Shown: positions 11,201-20,773 of the stretch, one piece after another
Layout: every line of letters starts with the position of its first letter
Position numbering within the stretch: the stretch's first letter is position 1
From: Dicaeum eximium
Lineage: Eukaryota > Chordata > Aves > Passeriformes > Dicaeidae
Assembly (NCBI GenBank): GCA_013396995.1
Contig: VWZP01010709.1
Coordinates: 275,072-339,071, forward strand
Length of the DNA: 64,000 bases
Direction of reading: 5' to 3'
Made by a program: the position numbers and the translations under genes
Notes under the pieces: model-generated
Databases searched by the model: none
Told to the model about the DNA's origin: nothing
The model's input: the letters and a program-made list of their open reading frames with translations, nothing else

Positions 11201-12806
11201 AAAGGAGGTGCAAGGACATAGGCAGACCCTGCACAGCTCAGGGCTCTCTGTCCTTTGGCCAAGCAGGGAGGCACTGGCAGCAGGAGTGTCCAGATCCACC
11301 TGGGGAACTGAAAGGAGCAGCTGGTGCAGCAAAATCTCCCAGTACCTCTCCTTCCACAAGCCCTGGGTCTGCAGGAAGGCTCAGAGCTCTTCATGACAGC
11401 AGGAGAGACTGCTGAACAGGAAAACTGCTGGGCTGGATTTTAAGCAGAGCACTTCCCCAGCTCTGCAATTACGTGGCAATCCCGCCGGGAAGTGCAGGGA
11501 CAGGACGGGTGAGCCTGGCACCAGCCAGTCTGTCACGCCGGGAAGAGCTGACATTAACTCCCCACACAGGGAGGTGGGAACTGACCCCACCCGAGCAAGG
11601 GCTACCGTGCCTCCTCCCTGGGCCCACGGTCAGGGCAGGTTTAGCTCAGAGCTCGGTTTGAGAAGGCGCTGCTTAAAATATCACAGAGCAACAAAGCCTG
11701 TGGCTGCCACAGGCTCTGGGGACTGCCACTTTTCCCTCTTCCCAGAGCACAGAGCCCTTCCCAAAGCACTCACAGCCAAGGACAGTGCTACAGCTGGCAG
11801 GGACTCCACCCACACGTTCAATGTGCATTCCTAGAGACATCCAGACTGCAATGCTGGCACAGAGGTGCCTGGCCCTGCCAGAGCACTGCCAGCTGCCTGA
11901 CACCAAGCAAAGGGTTAACAGCTTGCTTAAAGTCTCCAGGGACATTCCCAGTCCTGGGAGAGGAGCAACCTCCCCATCCTCCAAACAGGAGTTTGCTTGA
12001 GGAATTTCCTGATAAACTTGGTTCAAAATGGAAAGTGACTATGGAAGATGCTTGAGTTTTATTCCTCCCTTTCTCTGACCTGCACAGAATTTCAGGAGAG
12101 TCTCTCAAACAACCAGTTTCAACAACTGAAGAACTCATCCAGGATAAAACATCGATTCTCCTCCCTAGGTGTTCGTCCCAGCAGAGTGAACATCCCTCAG
12201 GCCCCCATGCTGTCCTGAGGCACATAGAGAGGGCAGCACCCAGCACACAAGTGGGTTGAGATTTGGTGAGCACATAGATCTCCATTTCCACCACCAACAC
12301 ACAGATCCAGACTGTAGCATTCTCCCTGACAGACCCAAGAGCAACAGGCATGGGGAGATGGGAAACACCTCTGCAGTCAGTCCTTTGGGCTGGGATGGGC
12401 GTTGGTAGATCAAGCACAGCGTGAAAGGATGAAAGAAGTGGAACCTCTGGGACAGAACAAGGGCTATCTGCAAGGGACAACGCTTCAACTCTGTGTGGCC
12501 AGTCAGCACCCTGGTGCCCATGGCCACAGCCTGTGCCAGCTCCTCCTGCTGCAGGAGGAGGATGCCAGGGCAATCCCAGCACGAGTGGGTACAGCAAGGA
12601 CAAAGATGACCCTTCTCACCTAGACGGAGCTCCCCGAAATTGCCGCATCCGATCTTCTTGCCGACACGGAAGTTGGGACCCACCATTAAGACTCCCGAGT
12701 TGGTTCCAGCACCCCGACCTCCATGACCACTCCTTCCTCCACCTGTCTTGGACATTCTTTTACCTTCCTCCAGCTCCCCTTTCCCTCCTCTCTTATCAAA
12801 ATCCAT
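2124..12806 (-). CDS. CSNK1G2: CSNK1G2, casein kinase 1 gamma 2 (nine coding exons, 3' end missing)
   Basis: This is a Ser/Thr protein kinase of the CK1 gamma group; family knowledge places it at membranes, with a role in Wnt co-receptor (LRP6) phosphorylation. Minus-strand coding blocks are 12620-12806, 5304-5344, 4755-4824, 4223-4371, 3573-3807, 3278-3363, 2820-2904, 2595-2743 and 2124-2207. Every junction has AG/GT sites and compatible phase, giving 362 codons. Visible motifs are a glycine-rich loop (residues ~52-60), VAIK with Lys75, the YRDVKPEN catalytic loop with Asp165, and DFG at 188-190. It matches human CSNK1G2 almost residue for residue, including the gamma-2-type MDFDK start, which separates it from CSNK1G1 and CSNK1G3. 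The human protein has 415 residues. The last ~53, including the Cys cluster and basic tail, are not in the window. The kinase looks intact and functional. Confidence 0.97.
2595..2743 (-). CDS. CSNK1G2: CSNK1G2 coding exon 8
   Basis: The 149 bases encode residues 285-334, [20 protein letters not shown] through to DYEYDWAGKPL. This ends the kinase domain with the CK1-typical DYxYLRKLF and FDYEYDW blocks. The acceptor is CCCCGCAG and the donor CCTCTG|GTGAG. Confidence 0.96.
2820..2904 (-). CDS. CSNK1G2: CSNK1G2 coding exon 7
   Basis: The 85 bases encode residues 257-284, ADTLKERYQKIGDTKRATPV then EVLCENFP, plus one base of the next Glu codon. The acceptor is CTCCAG|GCC and the donor CCCAG|GTGAG. 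Confidence 0.96.
3278..3363 (-). CDS. CSNK1G2: CSNK1G2 coding exon 6
   Basis: The 86 bases encode residues 228-256, [20 protein letters not shown] then GSLPWQGLK, the C-lobe helix core. The acceptor is CATACAG|AACAAAG and the donor CTCAAG|GTAAC. Confidence 0.96.
3573..3807 (-). CDS. CSNK1G2: CSNK1G2 coding exon 5 (catalytic loop)
   Basis: The 235 bases encode residues 150-227. They include the catalytic loop YRDVKPENF (Asp165), the magnesium motif DFGLA (188-192), and the CK1 signature [20 protein letters not shown] that replaces the usual APE motif. The acceptor is CTGCCCTAG|ATC and the donor GGGAAAG|GTGTG. All residues needed for catalysis are present. Confidence 0.97.
4223..4371 (-). CDS. 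CSNK1G2: CSNK1G2 coding exon 4
   Basis: The 149 bases encode residues 100-149, from EGIPQVYYFGPCGKYNAMVL through the hinge LELLGPSLEDLFDLC to MIAIQL. The acceptor is CTCTTGCAG and the donor CAGCTG|GTGAG. The hinge and the beginning of the C-lobe helices match the CK1 family throughout. Confidence 0.96.
4755..4824 (-). CDS. CSNK1G2: CSNK1G2 coding exon 3
   Basis: The 70 bases encode residues 77-99, [20 protein letters not shown] then GNA, plus one base of the next codon. This is the alpha-C region, including the Glu of LEYRFYK. Splice sites are TCCAAG|GAACCC and GCAG|GTAC. The residues just after the KQL stretch differ slightly from human, at a site known to vary among gamma paralogues. Confidence 0.95.
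5304..5344 (-). CDS. CSNK1G2: CSNK1G2 coding exon 2 (41-nt micro-exon)
   Basis: The acceptor CCCCGCAG precedes GGAAGAATC and the donor is AAATTG|GTGAG. The 41 bases complete Gly63 and encode KNLYTNEYVAIKL, which carries the ATP-anchoring Lys75. The length is not a multiple of three, so skipping it would shift the frame and destroy the kinase. Confidence 0.95.
5345..12619 (-). other. CSNK1G2: CSNK1G2 intron between coding exons 1 and 2 (~7.3 kb)
   Basis: The boundaries are fixed by the CTAG|GTGAG donor at 12619 and the CCCCGCAG acceptor at 5345. The only recognisable insert is the CR1 fragment near 7,830-8,275. I saw no coding similarity or RNA gene in the rest. Confidence 0.85.
7829..8275 (-). 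mobile_element. CR1 LINE 3' fragment
   Basis: Read on the plus strand it starts with the reverse complement of the CR1 terminal octamer repeat (AATCATGGAATCACAGAATC). The usual CR1 3' UTR blocks follow: a GTTCACATTAGCCCATG-like block, CCCTGGGCAGTCTGTTCCAA, and TTTCAGTGAAGAAATTTTCC. It then continues through the Gly/Pro-rich upstream part to ~8275. CR1 sense is therefore the minus strand, the same as the host gene. It is 5'-truncated, as most CR1 copies are. Confidence 0.9.
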
Positions 12807-12863
12807 AAGTTTGTGATACCCCGGCCTCTCCACGGTTACGCTGCTGCCATACAAATCCCAGAG
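12620..12863 (-). CDS. CSNK1G2: CSNK1G2 first coding exon with 5' leader
   Basis: The ATG at 12806-12804 opens MDFDKRGGKG, the conserved start of this paralogue. The exon codes 62 codons plus one base: the Gly/Ser-rich N-terminal head, then GVLMVGPNFRVGKKIGCGNF and the start of the kinase glycine loop. The donor is CTAG|GTGAG with the last exon base at 12620. I place the acceptor at 12863 because a long pyrimidine tract ends in CGGCAG there, with a plausible TTAAC branch sequence ~50 bases upstream. Weaker alternative acceptors, for example at 13116, would lengthen the leader. The in-frame sequence upstream of MDFDK has no ATG, only TTG. Confidence 0.93.
12836..12850 (-). promoter_or_regulatory. 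CSNK1G2: Four-codon upstream ORF in the CSNK1G2 leader
   Basis: An upstream ATG at 12850-12848 is followed by three Ala codons and TAA at 12838-12836. It ends 29 bases before the CSNK1G2 start. It sits in the leader part of the first coding exon under either plausible acceptor, so it should be in the mRNA. The context TTTGTATGG has T at -3 and G at +4, which is moderate. Regulation of translation by it is inference. Confidence 0.55.
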
Positions 12864-14102
12864 CTGCCGAAAATGGAAGGGTGAGGAGGAAAGAAGCAGG
12901 GTTCCTCTTGGTTAATACACCATCCCGGTGAGCGGTGGGAGGGCGGGGTCTGGAGAAGGAGGGGTAAGAGGCCTTCCACGGGTGCTGGGCTACTGAAATG
13001 TTAGTGCTTCCCAAGGTCCCGCCGGGACTGTCATCATCGCCGGTCACTGGGAGTTCTTTGGTGGAGAGAACATCCTGCAGACAGGGTCCTCCCAGCGCAG
13101 CTCCTCGGTCTCCCAGCTGTGGAAAAGGAGAGGGAGAAAATCAGTATGAGAAGGCAAAGGACAAGAGAAGGTTGTGGGCTCTGGGTTCCTACCCCCAGCT
13201 CTGCAGAGCCCCTCCAGCACCCTCCCTGCAGGCAGGTAATTCCTACAGCAATGACAGTGCCGCAGTTGAGGGGTGGGAGAAGCTGGGATAAACATCAGGT
13301 CCCAGAGTGCCCCATGCCTGAGATGCTGGTTTAAATAAAGAAATGAATTTTAAAAAAGCTTGGTCAGCCGGAGGGGAAATGGTTGATGAGTGTCTCCATG
13401 TTGGAGCCAGCTAAGAGTGATGTGGGGACAAAACTGTCCCCGTGGGGAAGGGCTGCTGGCAGCTTCTGGAAGCATTCGGAGGCACCTTTTAGGGACTCTG
13501 AGAGCCCCCAAGAGCAGAGGATAAACATGAACCCAGCTTTATGGGCACACCATGCCAGGCATGGAGCTGCCCATGGAGTGAAAATTACTTCACCTGGCTG
13601 GGAGGGGCCCTGTGGATCCAGGGACAGGGGCCAGTGGAGTTAGAGCACTTCCCACTCCAGCAGCAGCAGCCTCCACTTGTGCCAGCAGCCCTGCCCAGGA
13701 CATGGCTCCCGGGGAACAGCCACACTCAGGGTGCCCACCACAGCCCACCTGGGCTGGGGGAAAACACACACTTGGCAAACAGGAACTTACTAACATCCCA
13801 CTGCCTCTCCCTCTGCTCTTATCAACCAACCTTGATTTTAATTGCAAAGCTGGGAGCGAGGCCCTTTGGCTGCAGCCTGGGCCAATGCTGTGACACCAGC
13901 CAGAGCAAATGATGCTCATGGGAGCTTGTTTGCTCAGGGCTGCAGCACCTTGTGTGCTCCCAGTGAGGCTGCTGGAAAGCCCCGTGCTGCTGGTGGGGTT
14001 ATCTGGGCTCCCCTTGTCTCCCACAAACAGGCAGCAATCAGCTCAGCCCCCTGAACCAGGGAGCTCCTCCTCGTGTGCACATCCCTGCTCACGGCAAAGG
14101 CT

Positions 14103-14158
14103 GGAGGAGGTGACCTTTAAAGGTCCCTCCAACCCAAACTACTCCATGATTCCATGAC
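14103..14158 (+). mobile_element. CR1 LINE extreme 3' tail
   Basis: This is a short piece reading GGTGACCTTTAAAGGTCCCT, then the CCAACCCAAACTACTCCATG-like terminus and the ATTCCATGA octamers. Only the last ~55 bases of a CR1 are present, in plus orientation. Confidence 0.75.
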
Positions 14159-15409
14159 ACTGGCTCCACACACATCCCTGTGCAGCTGCTTGTCCTCACG
14201 TGGGTCTAACAGCCCAACATCAAGGCCAACCAAACCCTTGCTTCCTTCTGGACACACGACAGGGATGAAAAGAACCACTGACCCAAGGATGCTCAAGGAA
14301 CCAAGCACCCAAGAGGGAACTGCGCTCTCCCTCCTTTCCTCCCTCCAGCATTCCACCTGAGTGGGACTCCCCTGCACTGGGGGAAGCTCAGGCTGGGCTC
14401 CTCCTCACAGGGGTGCCTGTGTGGGAGGCAGGAAGGACAGTCAGGAAGCTAAACATGGACAGAGGGGGGTCAAGCAGGATCCGGGTGCACATGAGAGGTG
14501 GCTGGGAGGGCACACGGGAGACCCACACCTCCATTTCCCCCCTGCTCTGGTTTTGCTCCCAGCTTGACGCTTGCCTACCCCTACCTCCTACCCCTCCTTT
14601 ACCCTCCCCCCAGCCCCACCTCCCTCTGCTCCTCTCCAGGCCCCTGTGACACCACTGAAAGCCTCCCAAGAGCCCCCAGTGCCACAGACTCCCACTGACC
14701 CCGTGGGATATCCAAATAAACACCCCCTCCAGCGTTCAGCTCCAGGAAATGAACACACTGCAAGCTCTGATGCTTGGCCAAACCCTGTAAAACTTTTTAT
14801 TGGCTCTCAATAGCTATTAATAACAAAAAAAAAAGCTTCTCATGCTCAAGGGTACACAGAGCAAAATGTGGGAGCTCTAAGAGCAACCCAGAGAAAAAGA
14901 CACCAAAGCCAGAGCTCAGCAGAGGGAAGGACTGGCTGTGTAAGGGTCCAGGGACTGGACAGCCCTGAGGCAGTCCCCTAGGGCTGTCCTGCTCCCAGCC
15001 CCCTCCTGACACTGAATCCTCCCTCTCCACAGCATCCTGGCACACTGCCACTGCTCTCCAGGAGGGACCAGAGCTGCTCCAAAGGCGCAGAGTACTGGGG
15101 TGCCACTTGTGGGACCTGCCTATTCAGGCACAGGAGAATAAGGCTTTCCTGTGTCATGGGAGCCCCCTCCTGCCCCCACAGGCTCCAGCCTCCATCCAAC
15201 ACCTCTGGAGGATCCCTAGAGCACAACAGCCCTGCCCTCCAAGGCCACCCCCAGCACTCCAACAACCAGGGACCATCCTGCTGCACCCAGCACACCTCAG
15301 CCAAGGGAAACTGAGGCACAGGGAGCCTTCCAGCTCTCCCAAAGCTGGGCAGCCACGGGCTGGCTTCTGCCCTGGTGCTCCCTTCCCCCAGCAGTGTGTC
15401 TGTGCCAGC

Positions 15410-15560
15410 AGGAAGCGGGGTGGGAGCGGCAGGAGCGGGGCTTCCCTGCGCTTTGTTCTGCCCCAGCCCGAGCGCGCACGGCCCACACGTGACATCCTGC
15501 TCATTCTTCGCTCCCCCAATAATTTCCGCTCGGGGTTCGGCACATGGCGCTGCCCTCCCG
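15410..15560. promoter_or_regulatory. Isolated CpG cluster with CACGTG and CCAAT motifs
   Basis: About 15 CpGs fall within 150 bases in otherwise CpG-poor intron. A palindromic E-box CACGTG lies at 15486-15491 and a CCAAT box at 15516-15520. It could be an alternative promoter or an enhancer of CSNK1G2, 2.6 kb upstream of the first coding exon. Nothing in the sequence proves transcription. Confidence 0.3.
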
Positions 15561-16752
15561 ACCTCCTCATGCTTCTCCCAGCTCCTCAGGACAGTGGGAG
15601 CCATTCCCCCACGGCCTCCCAGCTCCCAGAGCAGGCAGCTCTCCCCTGGCGGTTTGGGAGCTGCTTTCCCTGGCCACGGCCCCAGGCACACGCTGGGAAA
15701 GGGGAGCAGGCGGTGATGCACGGGCCCTGCTGCTCCAGAACCTGTTTTCCTTCTGAATCAGACCTTTATGCTCAGTCCCAGGGGATTCCAGGCTCAGACT
15801 GTTTGCACAGAGTCAGGCAGCCGACAGCCAGAGCTCAGGGAGCTCTTTTCTTTCAAGTGTTATGGGCCAGCCTCTGCAAGGGAATTTCAGACAATGAAGT
15901 GAGACAGAAGGGAAAAATTAAATCCTGTTTCCTGTGAGCACAGGGAGACTGTGGTGCCTTCTCCCAGCCCAGACAAATGCAAGGAGCAGCACAGCACAAC
16001 TCTGGTCCTGCCTGCAGAGCCTCAAGAGCAGCCCTCCTGGAGGGGCCCGGCTCCCAACTCCCATTTCAGGCATCTGGGCCAGATTCACACCCAGCGAGGC
16101 CACAGCCCAGCCCCCCATGCTGGGACTGGCATGCTGCAATTCCCCCTTTCCCAAGCTGGGCGCTCAGAGCAGCAGGAAGTCCCTGAACTGCATCCATGTG
16201 AGTCAGGGCAGGGCGAGTGATCCTCCCTCACACTCTGCCCACCAGCCAAGGGCTGGGAGGAATTTATTTTCTCATCCCAGGAGTGCCAAGGAGACACAGG
16301 GGCTCCCTGGACCTCGGGACAAAAGCAGGACCCACCTCTGTGCAGTGTCAGTGACTGCTCAGGTTTTCCACCCTGTGCCATAAAGGGATCACTGGCCTTT
16401 AAAATTGAGAAAAACCTAATTAGAAACAGAAACTTTTGGTAAAATCCCAGGACCCCCACTGCTCTGGAGCAAAAAAACCCTGTGTTTGTTAAAAGCCTTT
16501 GGACAGGCAACAGGGACCCAGACCTGACCCATCCTCCCCAGGCAGCAGCACCGTGGGGGAAGATTCCCTGGATACAACTGATGTCATATTGTTCCATTTT
16601 GCACAGGAATCCTCTCCCAAAAGGTCACAGTGAGGCAAGCAGCCTCAGGAAAGCACCTTCTACGCTGGATTTGTTGGCCTGGAATCAAATCTGATGCAAG
16701 ATGAGACCAAGAAAACTTGTTTCTCTCTTTGAGAGGGAGTGGGATAAATAAG

Positions 16753-16768
16753 GAAAAAAAAAAAAAAG
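16753..16768. repeat. Short poly-A run
   Basis: A near-pure A run of about 15 bases sits in an AT-richer patch of the presumed intron. It has no recognisable retroposed body beside it. Confidence 0.7.
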
Positions 16769-18119
16769 AATTGGCCTGAAGTTTGGCAGAAGAGATTCTA
16801 AAGCAAGCTGTGGTCTTAAAGCAAATAAGCAGTGCCCTGTGGTGTTTGCAGTGCCAGTGCTCCAAGACAGGGATCCTGGAAGAGAAACAAACTGCAGGCA
16901 AGTGTTAAGTGCCTCAGAACCCCCAAAACAGAACCTCAGAAGCACTGGAAGTGCCATAAAAACAGGGCAAGCCCACACACCCTCTGATTCCCAAAGAGGG
17001 AGTTCATAGTGCTTTCGTTGAAATATGGGGTCCTTTTTCTTTGCCATCTGGTTTTAAGCAGGTCAGAGCTGCTCAAGTCACATTTACAAGCTTTTCCCTG
17101 CAGACATAAGGGTGAAAAAAGGGGAATTGGGATTGGGGGGAGTTGTTTTTTTCCTTAAAAGAAGAAAAGATGCAGTTCTAGTGCTACCCCTTGTCTCTGT
17201 GCCTTGGACCAAAATATCAAGGCTCGGGAAGTTCCTGCCCACATTTGCAAGTATAAGATGCTGAAGAGTTGTATTTTTAAGAATTTCTTTCCTGCAGAAT
17301 GAAACCCTGTGGCTGCCCAGAAGGCACTTGTACAAACCATCTGGGGCACATTGTTCTCAGCCCTTTATATGAACACACACACCGTGTTCCTGCCCGAAAG
17401 AGGTTACAGCTAAACGGGGCAAGACAAAAGAGGGGAAGAAGAGGAAAAAAATAGCAGCCTGGAGCAGGGAAGTGGCTGGTGAAGGTCAGGGAGCAGGTCC
17501 ATGGTGCTGCTCAGAACAGGGTCCAGGTGTCCTGGAGCAGCCAGCATCCCCAGGTGCTGCTCCTTGACCCCCACCAGCCTTTGGGATGGTTCTTGGAGCT
17601 GGTTTCCCCATGTACTCTACGTTCTACAAGCAGAAGGGAAACACAGCTGCATCCAGATGAAAGAGAAAGGAAAGCTTCTTGAGAGCACAAAGAGAAAAGC
17701 CCTTGACTCTCTGCAGCTCCAAGTACAGACCACTGCCAATTAAAGACTAAAAATAATCACAAATACCCCAATGTCCCAAAGGATGACCCATCAGCTGGCT
17801 CCCAGTGCAAAAATCCAGACCAAAAAGCAACCAGTGGCCTTACACAGCTGAAACCAAATCCCAATAAATTCTAAAAGTTGAAAAGGCTGAGCTTACAGGA
17901 AGATCGAAAGTCTTAAAACAAAGCAAAGTCTTAAAACAACTTTAAGAGCGAGCTACAGACAGTCCCAAATGATGTCTGCAAGGGTTTGTTGTTAAACACA
18001 TGTTCCAGCCTGCAGAGCCACAGCCAGCCCCGCTCGTGATGGAGCAGGGAAAGCTGTGCCACACAGAGGTTTCCCAAAACAGGGGTCAGGGGAAGCCTCA
18101 CCCACGAGAGCCCTGCCAT

Positions 18120-18545
18120 GGGTACAGCCAAGCCAGCTCACAGGGCTGGGTCACATCAAGGTTCTCCTCCACCAAAGTTCCCAAATCCCTCTCTCCAGGG
18201 CTGATCTCCATCCATTCTTTATCCAGCCTGTGTTTGTGCTTGGAATTGTCCCAGCCCATGGCAGGACCTTGCACTTGGCCTTGTTGAACTTCCTGAGTTT
18301 GGCACAATCCCACCTCTCCAGGTCCCTGTGGATGTCCCATCCCCTTCCCCCCAGCATGTAACTGCTCCACACAGCTCTGTGTCACCAGCAAACTTGCTGA
18401 AGAGTACCCTCAGTCCCACTGTCCATGTCACCAGCAGAGATATAACACAGCACTGGTCCCAGTACCAACCCCTGAGGACACTACTTGCCACTGGTCTGCA
18501 CTTAGTGGGACCATCCAGCCAATTTTCCACCAAGTGACCATCCAA
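18120..18545 (-). mobile_element. CR1 LINE fragment carrying broken reverse-transcriptase coding sequence
   Basis: On the minus strand the frames contain remnants of the C-terminal part of CR1 ORF2: LFSKFAGDTELCGAV, then RFNKAKCKVL, then RDLGTLVEENLDVTQ. They lie in different frames, so the copy is frameshifted and dead. The polymerase motif normally FADD reads FAGD here. This is an internal rather than 3'-end CR1 piece. Confidence 0.88.
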
Positions 18546-20730
18546 CAGGCTCCAGAGAGATCTCCTGAGCTTCCTCCACCCTTGGACACACACCTCTCCT
18601 CCGAGCTGGGCACAGCAGCTGAACAGGCTGGTACTCAGGGATGTGCTGTTTGGAGAAAACTCATCCTGACCCCACAAGGAAGTTTCCTCAATGGCTTGAC
18701 AGGCAGAGGAGCTGTGCAGCCCCCTGAGCTCACTCTACCTTGGACCTCCAGCACCGACAGCTCCACTCACAGGAGATTCAAGCAAACCTACCAGGACAGC
18801 AGAACATTCCTTATGGCAAAGGAAAACTGGCTTGCTTTGGTCCCTTTTCCCTTGGATCCCTCAAGAAAACAGGAGTTTCAGTGCTCTGACTGAGGAACTC
18901 CAGGAACCTGGTGGAGATGGGAGTTCTGCATGTGAGCATCTCACATCCAGAGCTCTGAGAGCTGTACCCACCCTGTCAGATGAAGGATGGGCTGCACCAC
19001 TCTGAGGACAGTACCTGTGGAGGAGTTGGAGCAGCAGGGCAAGGGGTGAAGGGGCCTTTATCCATCCCATAAATTCCCTTAAAAACCAAGCAGTCCTGGA
19101 AGCAGCCACTTTCCCAGCAGTTTCTGCCAAGTGCAGCCACAAGAACATCATCCCTGGCCCAGCAGGCTGGGTTCAGAAGCGATGGCACCCCAGCCTCCTC
19201 CTGATCTCCAACCCTTTTTCCAGCCTCCAGCGAGGCAGGAGCCAGCACAGCTCTGTTTACTCCGCTTGCTCCTTTGTAGGTTGGTGTTGGTGTCAGCACA
19301 ACAGGAAGCTCTTGTTAAATAGTTTGTTACTTAACTGCTGATGCAGAGCCACCGGGGAGCCCGGGCAGAACGTGCAGCGTGTTCTGAGAGCCAGGGGAGC
19401 CTCGCAGCTCAGCTCCAGGGATTGAAGAGCTCTTGGCTCTGCCACCCCTTCCGTGGTGATTTGGGCATGCACTGAGTCCCTGGCCCTTCACATCCCGCCT
19501 GTTACACTGCAATAACTTCCTTGCATCTACCTCCTCCATCTGAGGTCCCTGCAGAGATGTCTGCGCTTTTTCAGCTTTTGAATGGTGCTGAGAGCTCAGC
19601 AAGCCCACCCTGTCTGCTTCAAGGCATCTGCAGAGACAAGAACCCAGAACTGAAGGAACTGCTCCGCTAGACAGAAACAGCGTCCTGTGAAACCCACCCA
19701 CCCCAGCCGTGCTGCTGCTGCCCGCACACAGGCCAGGGAATATCCCATGGTGACAAACAATGGTCACAAAGGCACCTGTTGGACCCCAGCTGGCCCCACA
19801 GAGCAGTCCCCAGCCCACCTCCCTGACTGCTGTGTCCCTCATCCCCCTCACACCGACCCTGGCTCATCCATGCGATGCCACCAGGCTGAGTCATCGGTGA
19901 CATGGCAGGCACAGCTCTGTCACCACTGCCACTGCTCCAGGAGTGTTTGAGGCACTGACAGCGCTGGCTGCTTTCTCTCTCAGCAAGAAAACCAGCGGGG
20001 TTTCGCTCCTGCGACCCAGAATTTACAATTAAGAAATCTGCACGGGCAGTTTGTCCAAAACATGCTTTTTTCCATCCAAATTCTTTCTTGAAGAGAAGAC
20101 GAGAATAAAGCTGAGGCTAATGTTTCTACCAGAATTTCTTCTAGTGTTCAGAGGGAAAAAAAAAAACCCAACAGAAACAACAAACCCACAAAAACCCTCA
20201 ACTGTGGCAGCAAAGCTTTTAATCCAACATGATGCCAGCATCCTTGTTCCAAACCTGTCCTCCCTTCCTGGCTTCCCAGCTCTTTCCTGAGAACACAGCA
20301 TGTCTGTGAGGAGAGAGGATCACACCCAGCTCCCAGAGCAGTGGGCACAGGGCACCCCTGGCACCTCCAGCCCAGCCAGTGCCCCACAGGCAGGATCTGG
20401 CCCTCCCCTTTCATGGCCCCAGGGATGGACACAGCCAACAATGCTCCCAGCACCGGAATTAAAAACATAAATCCACTCTCAGAGCAAACAACTGGACACA
20501 CCATCACCTCCAGCTGCACTGGTAACTCAGAACAAACAAAAATGACTTCAGCAAACGAGGCAGGAACGTGCTGAGCTGTCAGACACTACAGAAGTTACCA
20601 TGTGCAGGTGCTGCTCTGCTCCCAGCACAGGCCATCAGTCAGCCCCAACACCTCAGGGTTTCACCCAGGTATCCACCCATGGCTCTCAACCATATCCATA
20701 AAAACATCAAAGGCACAAAACCACTAGGAT

Positions 20731-20773
20731 GAAAAAAAAAAAATTTAAAAAATAATTTAAAAAATAATAAAGC
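20731..20773. repeat. A/T-rich low-complexity tract
   Basis: A dozen A's are followed by alternating TTTAAAAAAT-type blocks. It is low-complexity sequence without a recognisable parent element. Confidence 0.8.

Noticed and set aside
12807..12854. Sixteen-residue N-terminal extension of CSNK1G2
   Set aside because: It would start at TTG, not ATG. MDFDK is the conserved vertebrate start and the first in-frame ATG.
12864..13116. Longer first coding exon starting at 13116
   Set aside because: An acceptor-like CCACAG exists at 13116, but the pyrimidine tract and branch-like sequence before 12863 are better. It is kept only as an alternative.
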